From Paenibacillus lemnae (lineage in GTDB: Bacteria > Bacillota > Bacilli > Paenibacillales > Paenibacillaceae), in assembly GCF_012933385.1 (NCBI RefSeq), contig NZ_JABBPN010000006.1, positions 62,001 to 126,000 on the forward strand: a DNA stretch of 64,000 nt. Reading direction: 5' to 3'. The translations under genes and the position numbers were made by a program. The notes under the pieces are model-generated. The model was not told the origin of the DNA. It did no database searches and worked only from the letters and a program-made list of their open reading frames with translations. Each line of letters begins with the position of its first letter. Positions within the stretch are counted from its first letter, which is position 1. Of the stretch, positions 51,297-59,640 are shown in pieces.

Positions 51297-52385
51297 ATGA
51301 ATATTCAAAAAGGCATCGACCGAGCAAAGCTGGATGAGAAAATTCCGATGATGCCCTGGTACGTGCAGCAGTTTATTGATTACAAGCTGCCTGACCTTTC
51401 CCCTTCCACGCTGCTGGAATATGTAAGAGATTATGAAACATTTTTCAACTGGCTGCGTGCAGAAGGGCTTTCACAAAGTGAAGATAATGGCCATATTTTA
51501 TTGGAAGAACTAGAAACCCTGCGCATGGAGAGTGTAACCGGATATCGTCTGTATCTGACAACCCGGCGCGAAGGAACCAACTCACGGATCACCGTATCCC
51601 GGAAGCTGTCATCACTGCGCTCGCTCTTTCATTATTTAAGTCAGATTGCGGAAGATGAAAACTTTTATCCTCTGCTGAAACGTAATATTATGGCCAAAAT
51701 CGAGAACAAAAGAATACATAAACCCAAAGACACTGCCGCCAAGCTGAAGGGTAAAATTCTTGAAGAAGAAGAACTCATCGAGTTTATTTCCTTCATTCAC
51801 GAAGGGTATGCTGAGGACGTGGCGAACAATAAACAGGCGCTGTATGCACATGGTCTGAATAAAGAACGGGATGCTTGTATCGCAAGCCTGATCCTTAATT
51901 CCGGGCTTCGGGTGTCTGAAGTCGTAAATCTCAACATTGATGACCTGGATCTCCCGAACAAAATGCTGCATGTGTTCCGTAAAGGTAATAATGATGAGAC
52001 CTTCAAGACTCCTGTATATTTCCGCAATCAGGCAAAAGATGATTTGGAGCATTACATCAACCTGAGGCAGTCACGCTATCATGTGCCCAAACGGGAAAAG
52101 GCGCTTTTCGTCGCTATCCGCAACGGACAAAAAGAAGGCACGCGTATGACGAAACGCGCTATTCAGGCCATGATCATTAAATATGCCAAACGTTTCGGCA
52201 AACCGTTTCTAACTGTACATAAACTGAGACATTCGTTCGCCACCGACTATTATCTCCAAAATGATATCTACAAAACCAAAGAGCAGCTCGGACATGCTTC
52301 TACAGAAACAACTGAAGTATATGCTCATCTGACAGATAAGACCATGTCCCAGGCTATTGAGCGCAGAAATGAATCCACGAGCTGA
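51297..52385 (+). CDS. xerS: Tyrosine recombinase XerS-like
   Basis: I place the start at ATG 51297 (AAAGGAG 11 bases upstream); the frame is open earlier but without a ribosome site. The resulting 362 residues fit the 356-residue XerS class better than XerC/D. The N-terminal arm is long (MNIQKGIDRAKLDEKIPMMP); catalytic blocks are [53 protein letters not shown]. XerS resolves chromosome dimers at dif-SL in streptococci; Paenibacilli and bacilli carry similar genes of less certain role. Confidence 0.82.
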   Translation: MNIQKGIDRAKLDEKIPMMPWYVQQFIDYKLPDLSPSTLLEYVRDYETFFNWLRAEGLSQSEDNGHILLEELETLRMESVTGYRLYLTTRREGTNSRITVSRKLSSLRSLFHYLSQIAEDENFYPLLKRNIMAKIENKRIHKPKDTAAKLKGKILEEEELIEFISFIHEGYAEDVANNKQALYAHGLNKERDACIASLILNSGLRVSEVVNLNIDDLDLPNKMLHVFRKGNNDETFKTPVYFRNQAKDDLEHYINLRQSRYHVPKREKALFVAIRNGQKEGTRMTKRAIQAMIIKYAKRFGKPFLTVHKLRHSFATDYYLQNDIYKTKEQLGHASTETTEVYAHLTDKTMSQAIERRNESTS

Positions 52386-52388
52386 GTC

Positions 52389-52910
52389 CTAAGCATTATC
52401 AACCATGTAATGAAAAATCTCTGAAGTTTCGTCTCTGCTGAAAACGGGAACCGTAATGCCTACTTCTACCTTCCAGGCATGAAGCCGTTCCGGTTTTTTC
52501 AGCATGTCCGGATGAAGGATTACGGCTCTAATAGTGATCAGTTCATCATACAATACGGTATCATCGAAATCCCGAAGCATCAGCAGCTTGGGGTATTTCT
52601 CCTGCTTAAAGCCTTCTACCAGAGTCCAGTCCAGAGGGCCGGTTTCCGCCAAGATATCATCCAAACTCATTGGCTTCGGCTTGAGTACAGCCGTGCGATG
52701 GGCCGAGGTGATGATGGTAAGATCTGCTCCGGATTCCGTGAAGCGAAACGTATCACTGCCTGGATGATCCATTACAAAATCATGGGCATCATGCTTGATA
52801 ACGCCCACCAGTTTCCCCTCTCCCTTGAACATAGGCAGCAGCGCGGTAATCAACGTGGTTTTGCCGCTGTTCTTATACCCGGTAATCTGCCAGATCTGCT
52901 TCGCATTCAT
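52389..52910 (-). CDS. mobB: Molybdopterin-guanine dinucleotide adapter protein MobB
   Basis: ATG 52910 overlaps the moeA stop by four bases and gives 173 residues. The P-loop is GYKNSGKTTLI; next come KHDAHDF, the switch-like DTFRFTESGADLTI and DWTLVEGFKQEKYPKL. MobB binds GTP and supports attachment of GMP to molybdopterin. Its coupling to moeA is usual in Bacillales. Confidence 0.92.
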   Translation of the reverse strand: MNAKQIWQITGYKNSGKTTLITALLPMFKGEGKLVGVIKHDAHDFVMDHPGSDTFRFTESGADLTIITSAHRTAVLKPKPMSLDDILAETGPLDWTLVEGFKQEKYPKLLMLRDFDDTVLYDELITIRAVILHPDMLKKPERLHAWKVEVGITVPVFSRDETSEIFHYMVDNA

Positions 52911-54181
52911 GCTAGTGCTCCAGGCAGCAGGATGACGTCCACCTTGGTTCCTTCGGCCGCCCCTTTTAATTCTGGAGGTATAATGATAAGACAAGAGCTG
53001 TCCTTGATCGTAACCATCACACTGGATTCATCCAGTTGTGCAGGGTACGCTACCACTTTACCATCCGTTACCTTTAAAGTTCCTCTCACAAACCGGGTGA
53101 AATTGTTTACCTTGGTGTATGCTCTGCCGAGCTCTGCCGTCCACCTTGGGAGCAGCAGCTGATCCTTATCTATACCTAATATTTTGCGTATTGCCGGTCT
53201 CACAAACAGTAAAAAACCGACATAACATGCTCCGGGATTGCCTGAAAGAGCAAAGAGCAGCCGTCTATCCTTCACCGCCGCAGTAGTAACACTTCCCGGT
53301 CTCATGGCCACTTTATTAAACAGCATGTCCATGGAACCGCAGCGAACCAGGTCACCCATAATATCATAGTCTCCGACAGACACCCCTCCAGTCGTGACCA
53401 CCAGATCATAACGCTGCAATGCTTCCTCGACTTTGCTCCGTGCAAGCTCAATGTCATCCGGTATCGCTTCCATCACAACCGGTTCACCGCCTGCTTCGCG
53501 GATCTGGGATGCCAGCATATATGTGTTGCTGTTGCGGATTTTACCTGGTTCCAGCGGATCTGTAATGTCCAGCAGCTCTGAACCGGTCGAGAAAATGCCA
53601 ACCACTGGTTTACGGTACACCTGAATCTGATGCACTCCGAAAGTAGCCAGAACAGAAAGTTCCCCTGGCCCAATCTTATGACCGCTTCTAAGCAGAGTGT
53701 CACCTTCTGTAATTTCAAAGCCAACCGGCGTAATATTCTGCCCGCTCCTTGCCGGTACTTTTATACCGACCCAGCTTACCCCGTTTTCATTTCGCTGCTC
53801 CGTCGCTTCCAGCATAACCACAGCATCTGCACCTTCTGGCACCTGGGCCCCAGTCATAATTCGAGCTGCTGTTCCGCTGCTAATGATTTTGGAAGACACT
53901 GTCCCACAAGGAACCTCATCGATCACCTTCAGCCAGACAATACCGTCGTCGGTATTCAACGTATCAATAGCCACTATAGCATATCCATCCATGCCTGATC
54001 TTCGAAATGCCGGGTATGGGTGAGGGGCTGTAATAGCCTCAGCTATGATACGCTCATGACTATCTACTGATACTATCGTTTCGATCTCCCCTGATGTCAC
54101 CTGATTTAAAATCAGTTCCTGGGCAGCGGGAACCTGAAGTGCTTTGCGTTTGAATTTCTCTGTATCGTATTTTGTACCCAA
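52907..54181 (-). CDS. moeA: Molybdopterin molybdenumtransferase MoeA
   Basis: The 424-residue protein starts with TTG 54181 behind GGGAGGC. It shows the four-domain MoeA pattern: PAFRRSGMDGYAI, MTGAQVPEGADAVVMLE core, GTGSEL form as STGSELLDI, TTGGVSVGDYD and LFALSGNPGACYVGF. It inserts molybdenum into molybdopterin-AMP. Its presence with mobB and, 4-7 kb away, modAB indicates active molybdenum cofactor synthesis. Confidence 0.94.
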   Translation of the reverse strand: MGTKYDTEKFKRKALQVPAAQELILNQVTSGEIETIVSVDSHERIIAEAITAPHPYPAFRRSGMDGYAIVAIDTLNTDDGIVWLKVIDEVPCGTVSSKIISSGTAARIMTGAQVPEGADAVVMLEATEQRNENGVSWVGIKVPARSGQNITPVGFEITEGDTLLRSGHKIGPGELSVLATFGVHQIQVYRKPVVGIFSTGSELLDITDPLEPGKIRNSNTYMLASQIREAGGEPVVMEAIPDDIELARSKVEEALQRYDLVVTTGGVSVGDYDIMGDLVRCGSMDMLFNKVAMRPGSVTTAAVKDRRLLFALSGNPGACYVGFLLFVRPAIRKILGIDKDQLLLPRWTAELGRAYTKVNNFTRFVRGTLKVTDGKVVAYPAQLDESSVMVTIKDSSCLIIIPPELKGAAEGTKVDVILLPGALA

Positions 54182-54269
54182 GTGACTTCCGCCTCCCTGT
54201 TTTCTACTCTTACTACAGTTATATCTTCTTCTGGGGGTGAGCGCAAACTCTCTTTCCTTTTTGACTATA

Positions 54270-54297
54270 TAAAAAAGAGACCTTGGGCAAGGTCTCT
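54270..54297 (-). terminator. Terminator of tatC
   Basis: AGAGACCTT, loop GCCC, AAGGTCTCT, then T6 on the minus strand. The stem reaches into the tatC stop codon. Confidence 0.88.
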
Positions 54298-55084
54298 AGC
54301 CATTACCGGCTTGGGTTAGCCGGAGGTGCTTCGTATATACGGCTTTGGAGATGCCTATGCTCAGCTCGTACAGTAAGAAGAGAGGAACAATCACGATCAA
54401 ATCGGACATGATGTCAGGGGGAGTGATGGTGACTGCAATGATACAGAGCAGAAAGTAAGCCATTTTGCGGGATTTTGCCAGCCTTTCCGGATTCAGAATG
54501 CCCAGTTTAGTCAAGAAGACAATGACCACCGGCATTTCAAACAGCACACCGAAGGGAACGGTCATATGTACCAGGAAGGCAAAATACTTCTGCGCCGTGT
54601 ACATCGTCTCAAACCCGCGGTCAGCCATACGCTCCATGAATTCGAGAACCATTGGGAACAGAACAAAGTACCCGAAGCTGATTCCCAGTATAAACTGGAT
54701 GCTGATCAGCGGAATGACCAGCCGGACAGATCTGCTGCTTGCATCAGGCACGGCTGGCTGCACAAACTTCCAGATTTGATAGGCTGCGATCGGCAGCGTA
54801 ATGATAACACCGACTACACCGGATAACACCATGTACACCCAGATCACATCTGACGGTCCCAGCAGAACAAGCTTCTGATCCAGATTCCGAACCAGCCAAT
54901 TATAAATATGCTCTACTCCTAAAAGAGCTGCCGCCATGGAAACGATAAATGCAGTGAAGATGGTAATCAGCCTTCTTCTCAATTCCTCCAGGTGCTGGAC
55001 TGCACTCTGTGCATTGGGATCAGCTTTTCGGTTTAGAGACCGTTGAAGCAGACGTCGCAGCATCCTTCGGATTCTCCTCTTCAT
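54296..55084 (-). CDS. tatC: Sec-independent translocase subunit TatC
   Basis: The 262-residue protein has six helices and TatC landmarks HLEELRRRL (about 31-39), [24 protein letters not shown] and [10 protein letters not shown]. It binds twin-arginine signal peptides. The first 25 residues are very basic ([20 protein letters not shown]), encoded by 65 bases that overlap tatA in another frame; no later in-frame ATG has a good ribosome site. The length is typical without this arm being removed, but the start is uncertain. It serves the PhoX precursor encoded in the same operon, by analogy to TatCd and PhoD. Confidence 0.88.
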   Translation of the reverse strand: MKRRIRRMLRRLLQRSLNRKADPNAQSAVQHLEELRRRLITIFTAFIVSMAAALLGVEHIYNWLVRNLDQKLVLLGPSDVIWVYMVLSGVVGVIITLPIAAYQIWKFVQPAVPDASSRSVRLVIPLISIQFILGISFGYFVLFPMVLEFMERMADRGFETMYTAQKYFAFLVHMTVPFGVLFEMPVVIVFLTKLGILNPERLAKSRKMAYFLLCIIAVTITPPDIMSDLIVIVPLFLLYELSIGISKAVYTKHLRLTQAGNG

Positions 55085-55238
55085 CCCCGTTCACCAATCC
55101 GCGTGTAGCTACTTTAAACTCACTCAATGTCCGCCCAAACGCCCGGCCCAGCTCCGGCAGCTTGGATGGTCCAAAAATAATGAGGGCAATGATTAAAATT
55201 AAAATCAATCCGCCAATTCCGATATTTCCAAATGGCAT
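55020..55238 (-). CDS. tatA: Sec-independent translocase subunit TatA
   Basis: I start at ATG 55238, nine bases after AAAGGAG, giving 72 residues that parallel B. subtilis TatAd: [20 protein letters not shown] membrane helix, hinge with [13 protein letters not shown] amphipathic helix, and an acidic tail. TatA oligomers form the transport path for folded proteins. The gene lies between phoX and tatC in one direction and overlaps tatC by 65 bases. Confidence 0.92.
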   Translation of the reverse strand: MPFGNIGIGGLILILIIALIIFGPSKLPELGRAFGRTLSEFKVATRGLVNGDEEENPKDAATSASTVSKPKS

Positions 55239-55285
55239 ATTACTCATCTCCTTTCGTGCGGCTTATGACAGATCGGGTCGTTTAA

Positions 55286-56932
55286 CTACTCCAGCTTAAA
55301 GCCGCTGATGGCAACCACGCCGCATCTGGCTCTATTTTCACCTTTTCGGTGGGGCCATGTGCTGGTTGGCTTGCTCAAATCTTCTGTGTTTTCTCCTGGG
55401 TGCTGTACCGAAAGGAACAATGTCTGTTCATCTGGAGTAAAGTAAGGCCCTGTCAGTTCGGATTCTACCGGCCCTGAAGCAAATTGGAGAGCTTTCCCTT
55501 GATCCGGTCCGCTTGTTGGAATGACAAACAATCCGTTGTTTTTAAAAGATTTATGAACGCCTTTATTCTGACTGCTGCTTGAAATATCCGTCACCACCCA
55601 AAGATCCCCATTGGAATCAAAAGCCAGATTGTCCGGCGAGCTAAAACCAGATTGTCTGCCTCCGGCAGCGAAGATTTCGAAATCGAATTCCAGCGCAGCC
55701 AGATCGTTCCCGGCTTCGAAAATCCGTGTAATATGTCCGTGAATATTGCCATGGCTATCATTGTTTGTATGGCAGATAAATACGGTATGATCAAACGGTG
55801 AAATTTCAATATCTTCAGGACGGTCTGTCGGCGTTCCACCAACAATCTTGGCTGCCTCCTGGCAGTAAGTCACAACATCACCTTGGGATTTGAATTTCCC
55901 TTTTGCTTTAGGATCTTTGTCTGCGGCCTTGTTGACTTCGTCCACCGTAACAGGGATCCACTTTCCGTTCTTCAAATTCGCTACATACAGTGTTCCATCT
56001 TCAAGCAGGGCGGAATTTCCGCGGCCTTTGCTTTTGTCGTATTTGTTTCTGCTAATAAATTTATAAACACAGGCGTCTTTTCTATCATCTCCCATGTATA
56101 CGACGACACGGCCATCCTTAGCGAGACCCATCGCAGTATTCTCATGGTTGAACCGGCCCAGTGCCGTGTGTTTCTTCAGGTAAGCTTTATCAAACGGATC
56201 GACTTCCACAACCCAGCCATAGTGTGTATCCGGCAGACGAGAAGCTTCAGCCGTACCTTCAAAGTTCTCTTCACAAGACAATACTGTATTCCAAAGCGTG
56301 ACTCCTCCGGAACAGTTCGCAAACGTTCCCTGTACACTTGTCGCACCTTTTAAAGCAGGAATTCCTTTGGCAGGACCGGTCAGGGCAAATGTAGTAAAAC
56401 CATTAATTCTTCTTGCATACGCGGACCGGGTGTCCATTTTCCAAACGCCCTGCTCATCACGATACACCTCAATGACAGACATCCCTTGATCGTACAAATT
56501 TTTCTGAATTTGATCAGCAGTCATTTTGTCATCCTTCACCGGACCGATTGAGAAAATCGTGGAATATTCATGATTGTTGAGGAGCAATCCCCGTACATTA
56601 GATCCCTTCAGCGGAAAAAATGCATTATAATCACTGCCGGAACCAAACGTCTCGCCTGCCGAGTTAATGACATCCCCATAAGCTGCGACCACATCATACT
56701 TGAAGTTCTTAGGCAGAACAAGCTGGTCGGCATCGGCAGGTTCTATTGGATTAAAATATCCGCTGACCCGGTTGGTCTTGAACCCGAATAAATGATCGGC
56801 GGTGCCGGACATTGCGGACGCTTTCCCTTCCAGCATTCCCAAGCCCGCAGATGCGGCAGCCAGTGCAGCGGTTCCTGTTCCAAGGTAAGAAAGAAATGTT
56901 TTGCGATCCATCGTTTTATTCAAGTTGTCCAC
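55286..56932 (-). CDS. phoX: PhoX-family alkaline phosphatase, Tat substrate
   Basis: The 548-residue protein has the DUF839/PhoX beta-propeller pattern: GLLLNNHEYS, NCSGGVTLWNTVLSCEENFEG core, GRFNHENTAMGLAKDG, VYMGDDRKDACVYKF, RPEDIEISP, SSPDNLAFD. PhoX enzymes bind iron and calcium and release phosphate from esters outside the cell. The signal region is MDRKTFLSYLGTGTAALAAAS, a Tat-like leader with RK in place of RR. A Tat pair and Pho boxes in the same operon support export by Tat under phosphate limitation. Start codon choice (GTG 56932, TTG 56923 or ATG 56911) is open. Confidence 0.88.
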   Translation of the reverse strand: MDNLNKTMDRKTFLSYLGTGTAALAAASAGLGMLEGKASAMSGTADHLFGFKTNRVSGYFNPIEPADADQLVLPKNFKYDVVAAYGDVINSAGETFGSGSDYNAFFPLKGSNVRGLLLNNHEYSTIFSIGPVKDDKMTADQIQKNLYDQGMSVIEVYRDEQGVWKMDTRSAYARRINGFTTFALTGPAKGIPALKGATSVQGTFANCSGGVTLWNTVLSCEENFEGTAEASRLPDTHYGWVVEVDPFDKAYLKKHTALGRFNHENTAMGLAKDGRVVVYMGDDRKDACVYKFISRNKYDKSKGRGNSALLEDGTLYVANLKNGKWIPVTVDEVNKAADKDPKAKGKFKSQGDVVTYCQEAAKIVGGTPTDRPEDIEISPFDHTVFICHTNNDSHGNIHGHITRIFEAGNDLAALEFDFEIFAAGGRQSGFSSPDNLAFDSNGDLWVVTDISSSSQNKGVHKSFKNNGLFVIPTSGPDQGKALQFASGPVESELTGPYFTPDEQTLFLSVQHPGENTEDLSKPTSTWPHRKGENRARCGVVAISGFKLE

Positions 56933-56962
56933 CCCTCATCCAATATGATTTACAGTACAAGC

Positions 56963-57012
56963 ATAATATTGAATTGTTAAGCAGGTGTCATGCCCATTGT
57001 TAAATTTGTAAA
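56963..57012 (-). promoter_or_regulatory. PhoP boxes and -10 box of phoX-tatA-tatC
   Basis: On the minus strand TTAACA (56998-57003), ATGACA (56986-56991) and TTAACA (56975-56980) recur every 11-12 bases, with a fourth, TTTACA, at 57007-57012. The TATTAT -10 box is at 56963-56968. This is the B. subtilis PhoP pattern TT(A/C/T)ACA at 11-base steps. Confidence 0.7.
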
Positions 57013-57023
57013 TTTAAAGTAAT

Positions 57024-57052
57024 AAAAAAAAAGCATGGACCATGGTCCATGC
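57024..57052 (-). terminator. Terminator of the psp operon
   Basis: GCATGGAC/GTCCATGC stem with A9 on its left, read as T9 on the minus transcript. Confidence 0.85.
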
Positions 57053-57062
57053 TTTCATTCAA

Positions 57063-57815
57063 TCACCTTCGCCCTCTTCGACCAATCTTTCCAGATCCCC
57101 CAAACCTTGTTTTGGGTTTGGTATAGGAGCGTTTTGGCGAAGAGAAAATACCTCCGCTCTTTCCGCTCTCCCCGCGCTTAATCGTTCCTTTACTGCTGTC
57201 CTGAGACGGGTTGCGTTTAAAAATATTACCGCCTGACCCCACCGTATCTTGTCCGCGCCTTGTAATCTTTCCGCTGCGGTCCTGCGTCAAAGGCGGTGCG
57301 ACTTTTTTGTCATCGGCGGTCGGTGCCCGATATGTGCCTGTTTTCGGTTTGTACACATCCCGGCTCGTATAACCCCGGTATCCGCCTCCATATTTCCGTC
57401 CATCTAAGGAATCAAACAGATTGCCGATCAGCACTGCTGTCAAATAGCCCTGCAAAAAGCTGGAATCGTAATTCTGTCTCACATATTCCTTGGAATCAAT
57501 CTCAATCAATGTATCCTGAGGCTCGTTCGGATCCTGCTGCACATGATAGATATCGTTCCCGTAGACGAGGAACATCCGCTCATTGTCTTCCTTGGATATA
57601 TCATCAGGCGCCGTATCCTCGGTCAACTCCCGGGCCACATCAGGTACCGTTTTATCCGCTGCCCGATAGACATAAGAAGTGGCACTGCCATCCCGCTGCA
57701 CAGACTCCAGGGGATAGCTTGATTTTACGTTAGGAGCTCCGCAGCCGCTTAATAATGAAACCAGGAAGCTCAGAATTAAAATTAATTTAATGGATAGCAT
57801 AGAGCGTTTTTTCAT
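57063..57815 (-). CDS. DUF4247-family lipoprotein
   Basis: From ATG 57815 (AGGAGTGG upstream) the 250-residue protein has a lipobox LLSGC and a DUF4247-like domain (about 40-150: SYVYRAADKTVPDVARELT, RMFLVYGNDIYHVQQDP). The last 100 residues are basic, Gly/Ser/Arg/Lys-rich and disordered (GRRGRR at the end). It is the fourth gene behind pspA, DUF350 and DUF4178 genes, a neighbourhood known from other Firmicutes. The role is unknown, probably at the membrane surface in envelope stress. Confidence 0.75.
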   Translation of the reverse strand: MKKRSMLSIKLILILSFLVSLLSGCGAPNVKSSYPLESVQRDGSATSYVYRAADKTVPDVARELTEDTAPDDISKEDNERMFLVYGNDIYHVQQDPNEPQDTLIEIDSKEYVRQNYDSSFLQGYLTAVLIGNLFDSLDGRKYGGGYRGYTSRDVYKPKTGTYRAPTADDKKVAPPLTQDRSGKITRRGQDTVGSGGNIFKRNPSQDSSKGTIKRGESGKSGGIFSSPKRSYTKPKTRFGGSGKIGRRGRR

Positions 57816-57825
57816 ATTACCACTC

Positions 57826-58332
57826 CTAGGTTGCCCGGATGACTCTGACATCTCCAGGTATCACTTTCTCTCCTTCATAGAGCATAAACCGCCCGTTCTG
57901 CCATTCAATGCGAACCAGTCTGTAATCATCGGACTGATACTGCCACACATGCTGTTCCCCGTTTTGTGTAAATGGCGTCCTGCCGGTGATCATGACCATG
58001 CCGCCATACTCCTCTTCCAGATGGTATACCCCATCATCCAGCTCGAGGATACTTGGCACTTCATCAGGAGTGTCCAGTCTGCCGTCGATCGGCGTGTACA
58101 ACGAAAATTGCAGCGTCTCTCGTTCCTCAATATGAAGATAGGCAATATTACTCCCGTCTTGAAGGGTTAGCACCACCGCATTCCGTCCTCGATTATGAAC
58201 CCGTCCTGTCACCTCGTAAGTGACGAGCGATACTTCGCATATATCACCAGGAGCCAGTTCAAGCATCGTCTTCTCACGTTTTGGCGGTTCCGGTTTGGCA
58301 AACAAATTCCCGATTCTCTTCCATACACTCAT
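57826..58332 (-). CDS. DUF4178-family protein
   Basis: The 168-residue soluble protein has the DUF4178 outline: LAPGDICEVSLVTYEVTGRV, a central LYTPIDGRL, LDDGVYHLEEEYGGMVMITG and WQYQSDDYRLVRIEW. AAAGGAGAC precedes the ATG. It lies 11 bases from the DUF4247 gene. Function is unknown; its neighbours point to membrane stress. Confidence 0.78.
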   Translation of the reverse strand: MSVWKRIGNLFAKPEPPKREKTMLELAPGDICEVSLVTYEVTGRVHNRGRNAVVLTLQDGSNIAYLHIEERETLQFSLYTPIDGRLDTPDEVPSILELDDGVYHLEEEYGGMVMITGRTPFTQNGEQHVWQYQSDDYRLVRIEWQNGRFMLYEGEKVIPGDVRVIRAT

Positions 58333-58362
58333 ATAACGTGTCTCCTTTACGTACGCTGCAAA

Positions 58363-58767
58363 TTACAAACAAGCTGTGATGATTAATGCACCGACAATGT
58401 GAAGCGTACCTGCAAATAAACCGTAGCCTGTTTTGCCCTGCTGTGTGCCCAGATCCAGATTAATATTACCGAGCAGTTTCAGCATCCACTCTGCCAGTCT
58501 CTCCAGAATAAATAAAATAACAAATGAAATGACAGATACTACAATCGCTTCTATCAAATCAGGTGATGTCTTGATCGAAATGGAAAGGATATATCCTTGT
58601 GCGAACAGCTTCATGATCAATCTGGCAGTTACAGCCATGTTGCCTTTTTTCACTTCTTCAAGATCTTTATACTTGGTAAAGAGCGAGTCCACGTACATTA
58701 ACACAAACAGCAGCAGCGCCCCAACACCGGTCCACACCAGAATTCCTAAAATCATATCAAAAGTCAT
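58363..58767 (-). CDS. DUF350-family membrane protein
   Basis: The 134-residue protein has four hydrophobic segments in two pairs and the family sequence GALLLFVLMYVDSLFTKY, MKLFAQGYILSISI, VVSVISFVILFILERLAEW. GGAGGT precedes the ATG. DUF350 proteins are found beside PspA in many bacteria and are thought to act in membrane stress or potential control. Confidence 0.8.
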   Translation of the reverse strand: MTFDMILGILVWTGVGALLLFVLMYVDSLFTKYKDLEEVKKGNMAVTARLIMKLFAQGYILSISIKTSPDLIEAIVVSVISFVILFILERLAEWMLKLLGNINLDLGTQQGKTGYGLFAGTLHIVGALIITACL

Positions 58768-58800
58768 ACTTTACCTCCACATTCAACATATCATTCCATG

Positions 58801-58844
58801 GAAAAACGAAGGAGAAATTACCATCATGCGGTATTTCTCCTTCG
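58801..58844 (-). terminator. Hairpin between pspA and the DUF350 gene
   Basis: CGAAGGAGAAAT-ACC pairs with GGT-ATTTCTCCTTCG; the minus transcript continues TTTTTC. It could make pspA mRNA more abundant than the distal genes. Confidence 0.7.
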
Positions 58845-58880
58845 CCTGGATCCGGCTGTTCCATTCAGAAACCGGCCGGA

Positions 58881-59552
58881 TTAATTCTTATTGTCGTACT
58901 GCTTCATCAGGGCAGCCAGTTCGTCCTCGACAGCGCTGTTTTTGCCGAGGCTTTCGAATTCCTCATCCAGCGATTTTTCTTTGGCGTTTAGCTCGTTGCC
59001 GGCTTCAGCACGGGCTTCCATCTGCAGCATTTTTTCTTCCATACGCTTTAATCCTGAAGATGCGGAATCCGAGCTGAATCCGTTCATCGCTTTATTAATT
59101 TCAGTCTGTGCTTTTGCGGCATTGTAACGTGCCAACAATGTTTCCCGCTTGTTCTTCATTGCGGTAAGCTGCTTGCGCATTTCATCCAGCTTGGAACGCA
59201 GGTTATCAGCGGCTGCTTTGTTCTGGTCAAAACTGATTTTATACTCGTCTCTTTTCGCTTCAGCCGTCTTCTTCTCTTCAAGAGCGCGGCGTGCGAGATC
59301 TACATTCTGTGCCTGTGCAGCCATATGCGCCTGCTGTGTGCGTTTCTCAACCAACGCCGATTGTTCTTCGAACAAAGCTTTAAACCGTTTTTCAATGGCA
59401 ATCTGGGCAGCGACCGCTTTCTCGGCATCTTCCAGATCTTCGCTCATATCGCGGATATATTGATCTGTTAACTTGATTGGATCTTCTGCTTTGTCGATCA
59501 TGGCATTGATGTTGGACATGGTCAAATCACGCAATCTTTTGAAAATAGACAT
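58881..59552 (-). CDS. pspA: Phage-shock protein A (PspA/IM30 family)
   Basis: The 223-residue protein is almost wholly alpha-helical coiled coil. The PspA start SIFKRLRDLTMSNINAMIDKAEDP is complete in outline, with the core DQYIRDMSEDLEDAEKAV and the Ala/Lys/Glu-rich hairpin helices through about residue 190. PspA oligomerises on stressed membranes and stabilises them. It heads a four-gene operon and has a sigma-W-like promoter. Confidence 0.93.
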   Translation of the reverse strand: MSIFKRLRDLTMSNINAMIDKAEDPIKLTDQYIRDMSEDLEDAEKAVAAQIAIEKRFKALFEEQSALVEKRTQQAHMAAQAQNVDLARRALEEKKTAEAKRDEYKISFDQNKAAADNLRSKLDEMRKQLTAMKNKRETLLARYNAAKAQTEINKAMNGFSSDSASSGLKRMEEKMLQMEARAEAGNELNAKEKSLDEEFESLGKNSAVEDELAALMKQYDNKN

Positions 59553-59599
59553 GTTATATTGCCTCCCGGATACTTAATATGGTTCACATGCTTATTCAA

Positions 59600-59626
59600 T
59601 ACGCAGCAGTCTTAGAAGAGGTTTCA
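59600..59626 (-). promoter_or_regulatory. Sigma-W-like promoter of pspA
   Basis: TGAAAC (59621-59626) and CGTA (59600-59603) are 17 bases apart on the minus strand, near the TGAAAC-N16-CGTA pattern of ECF sigma-W promoters. B. subtilis pspA is also in the sigma-W regulon. Confidence 0.55.
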
Positions 59627-59640
59627 TGATTTTTAATACA

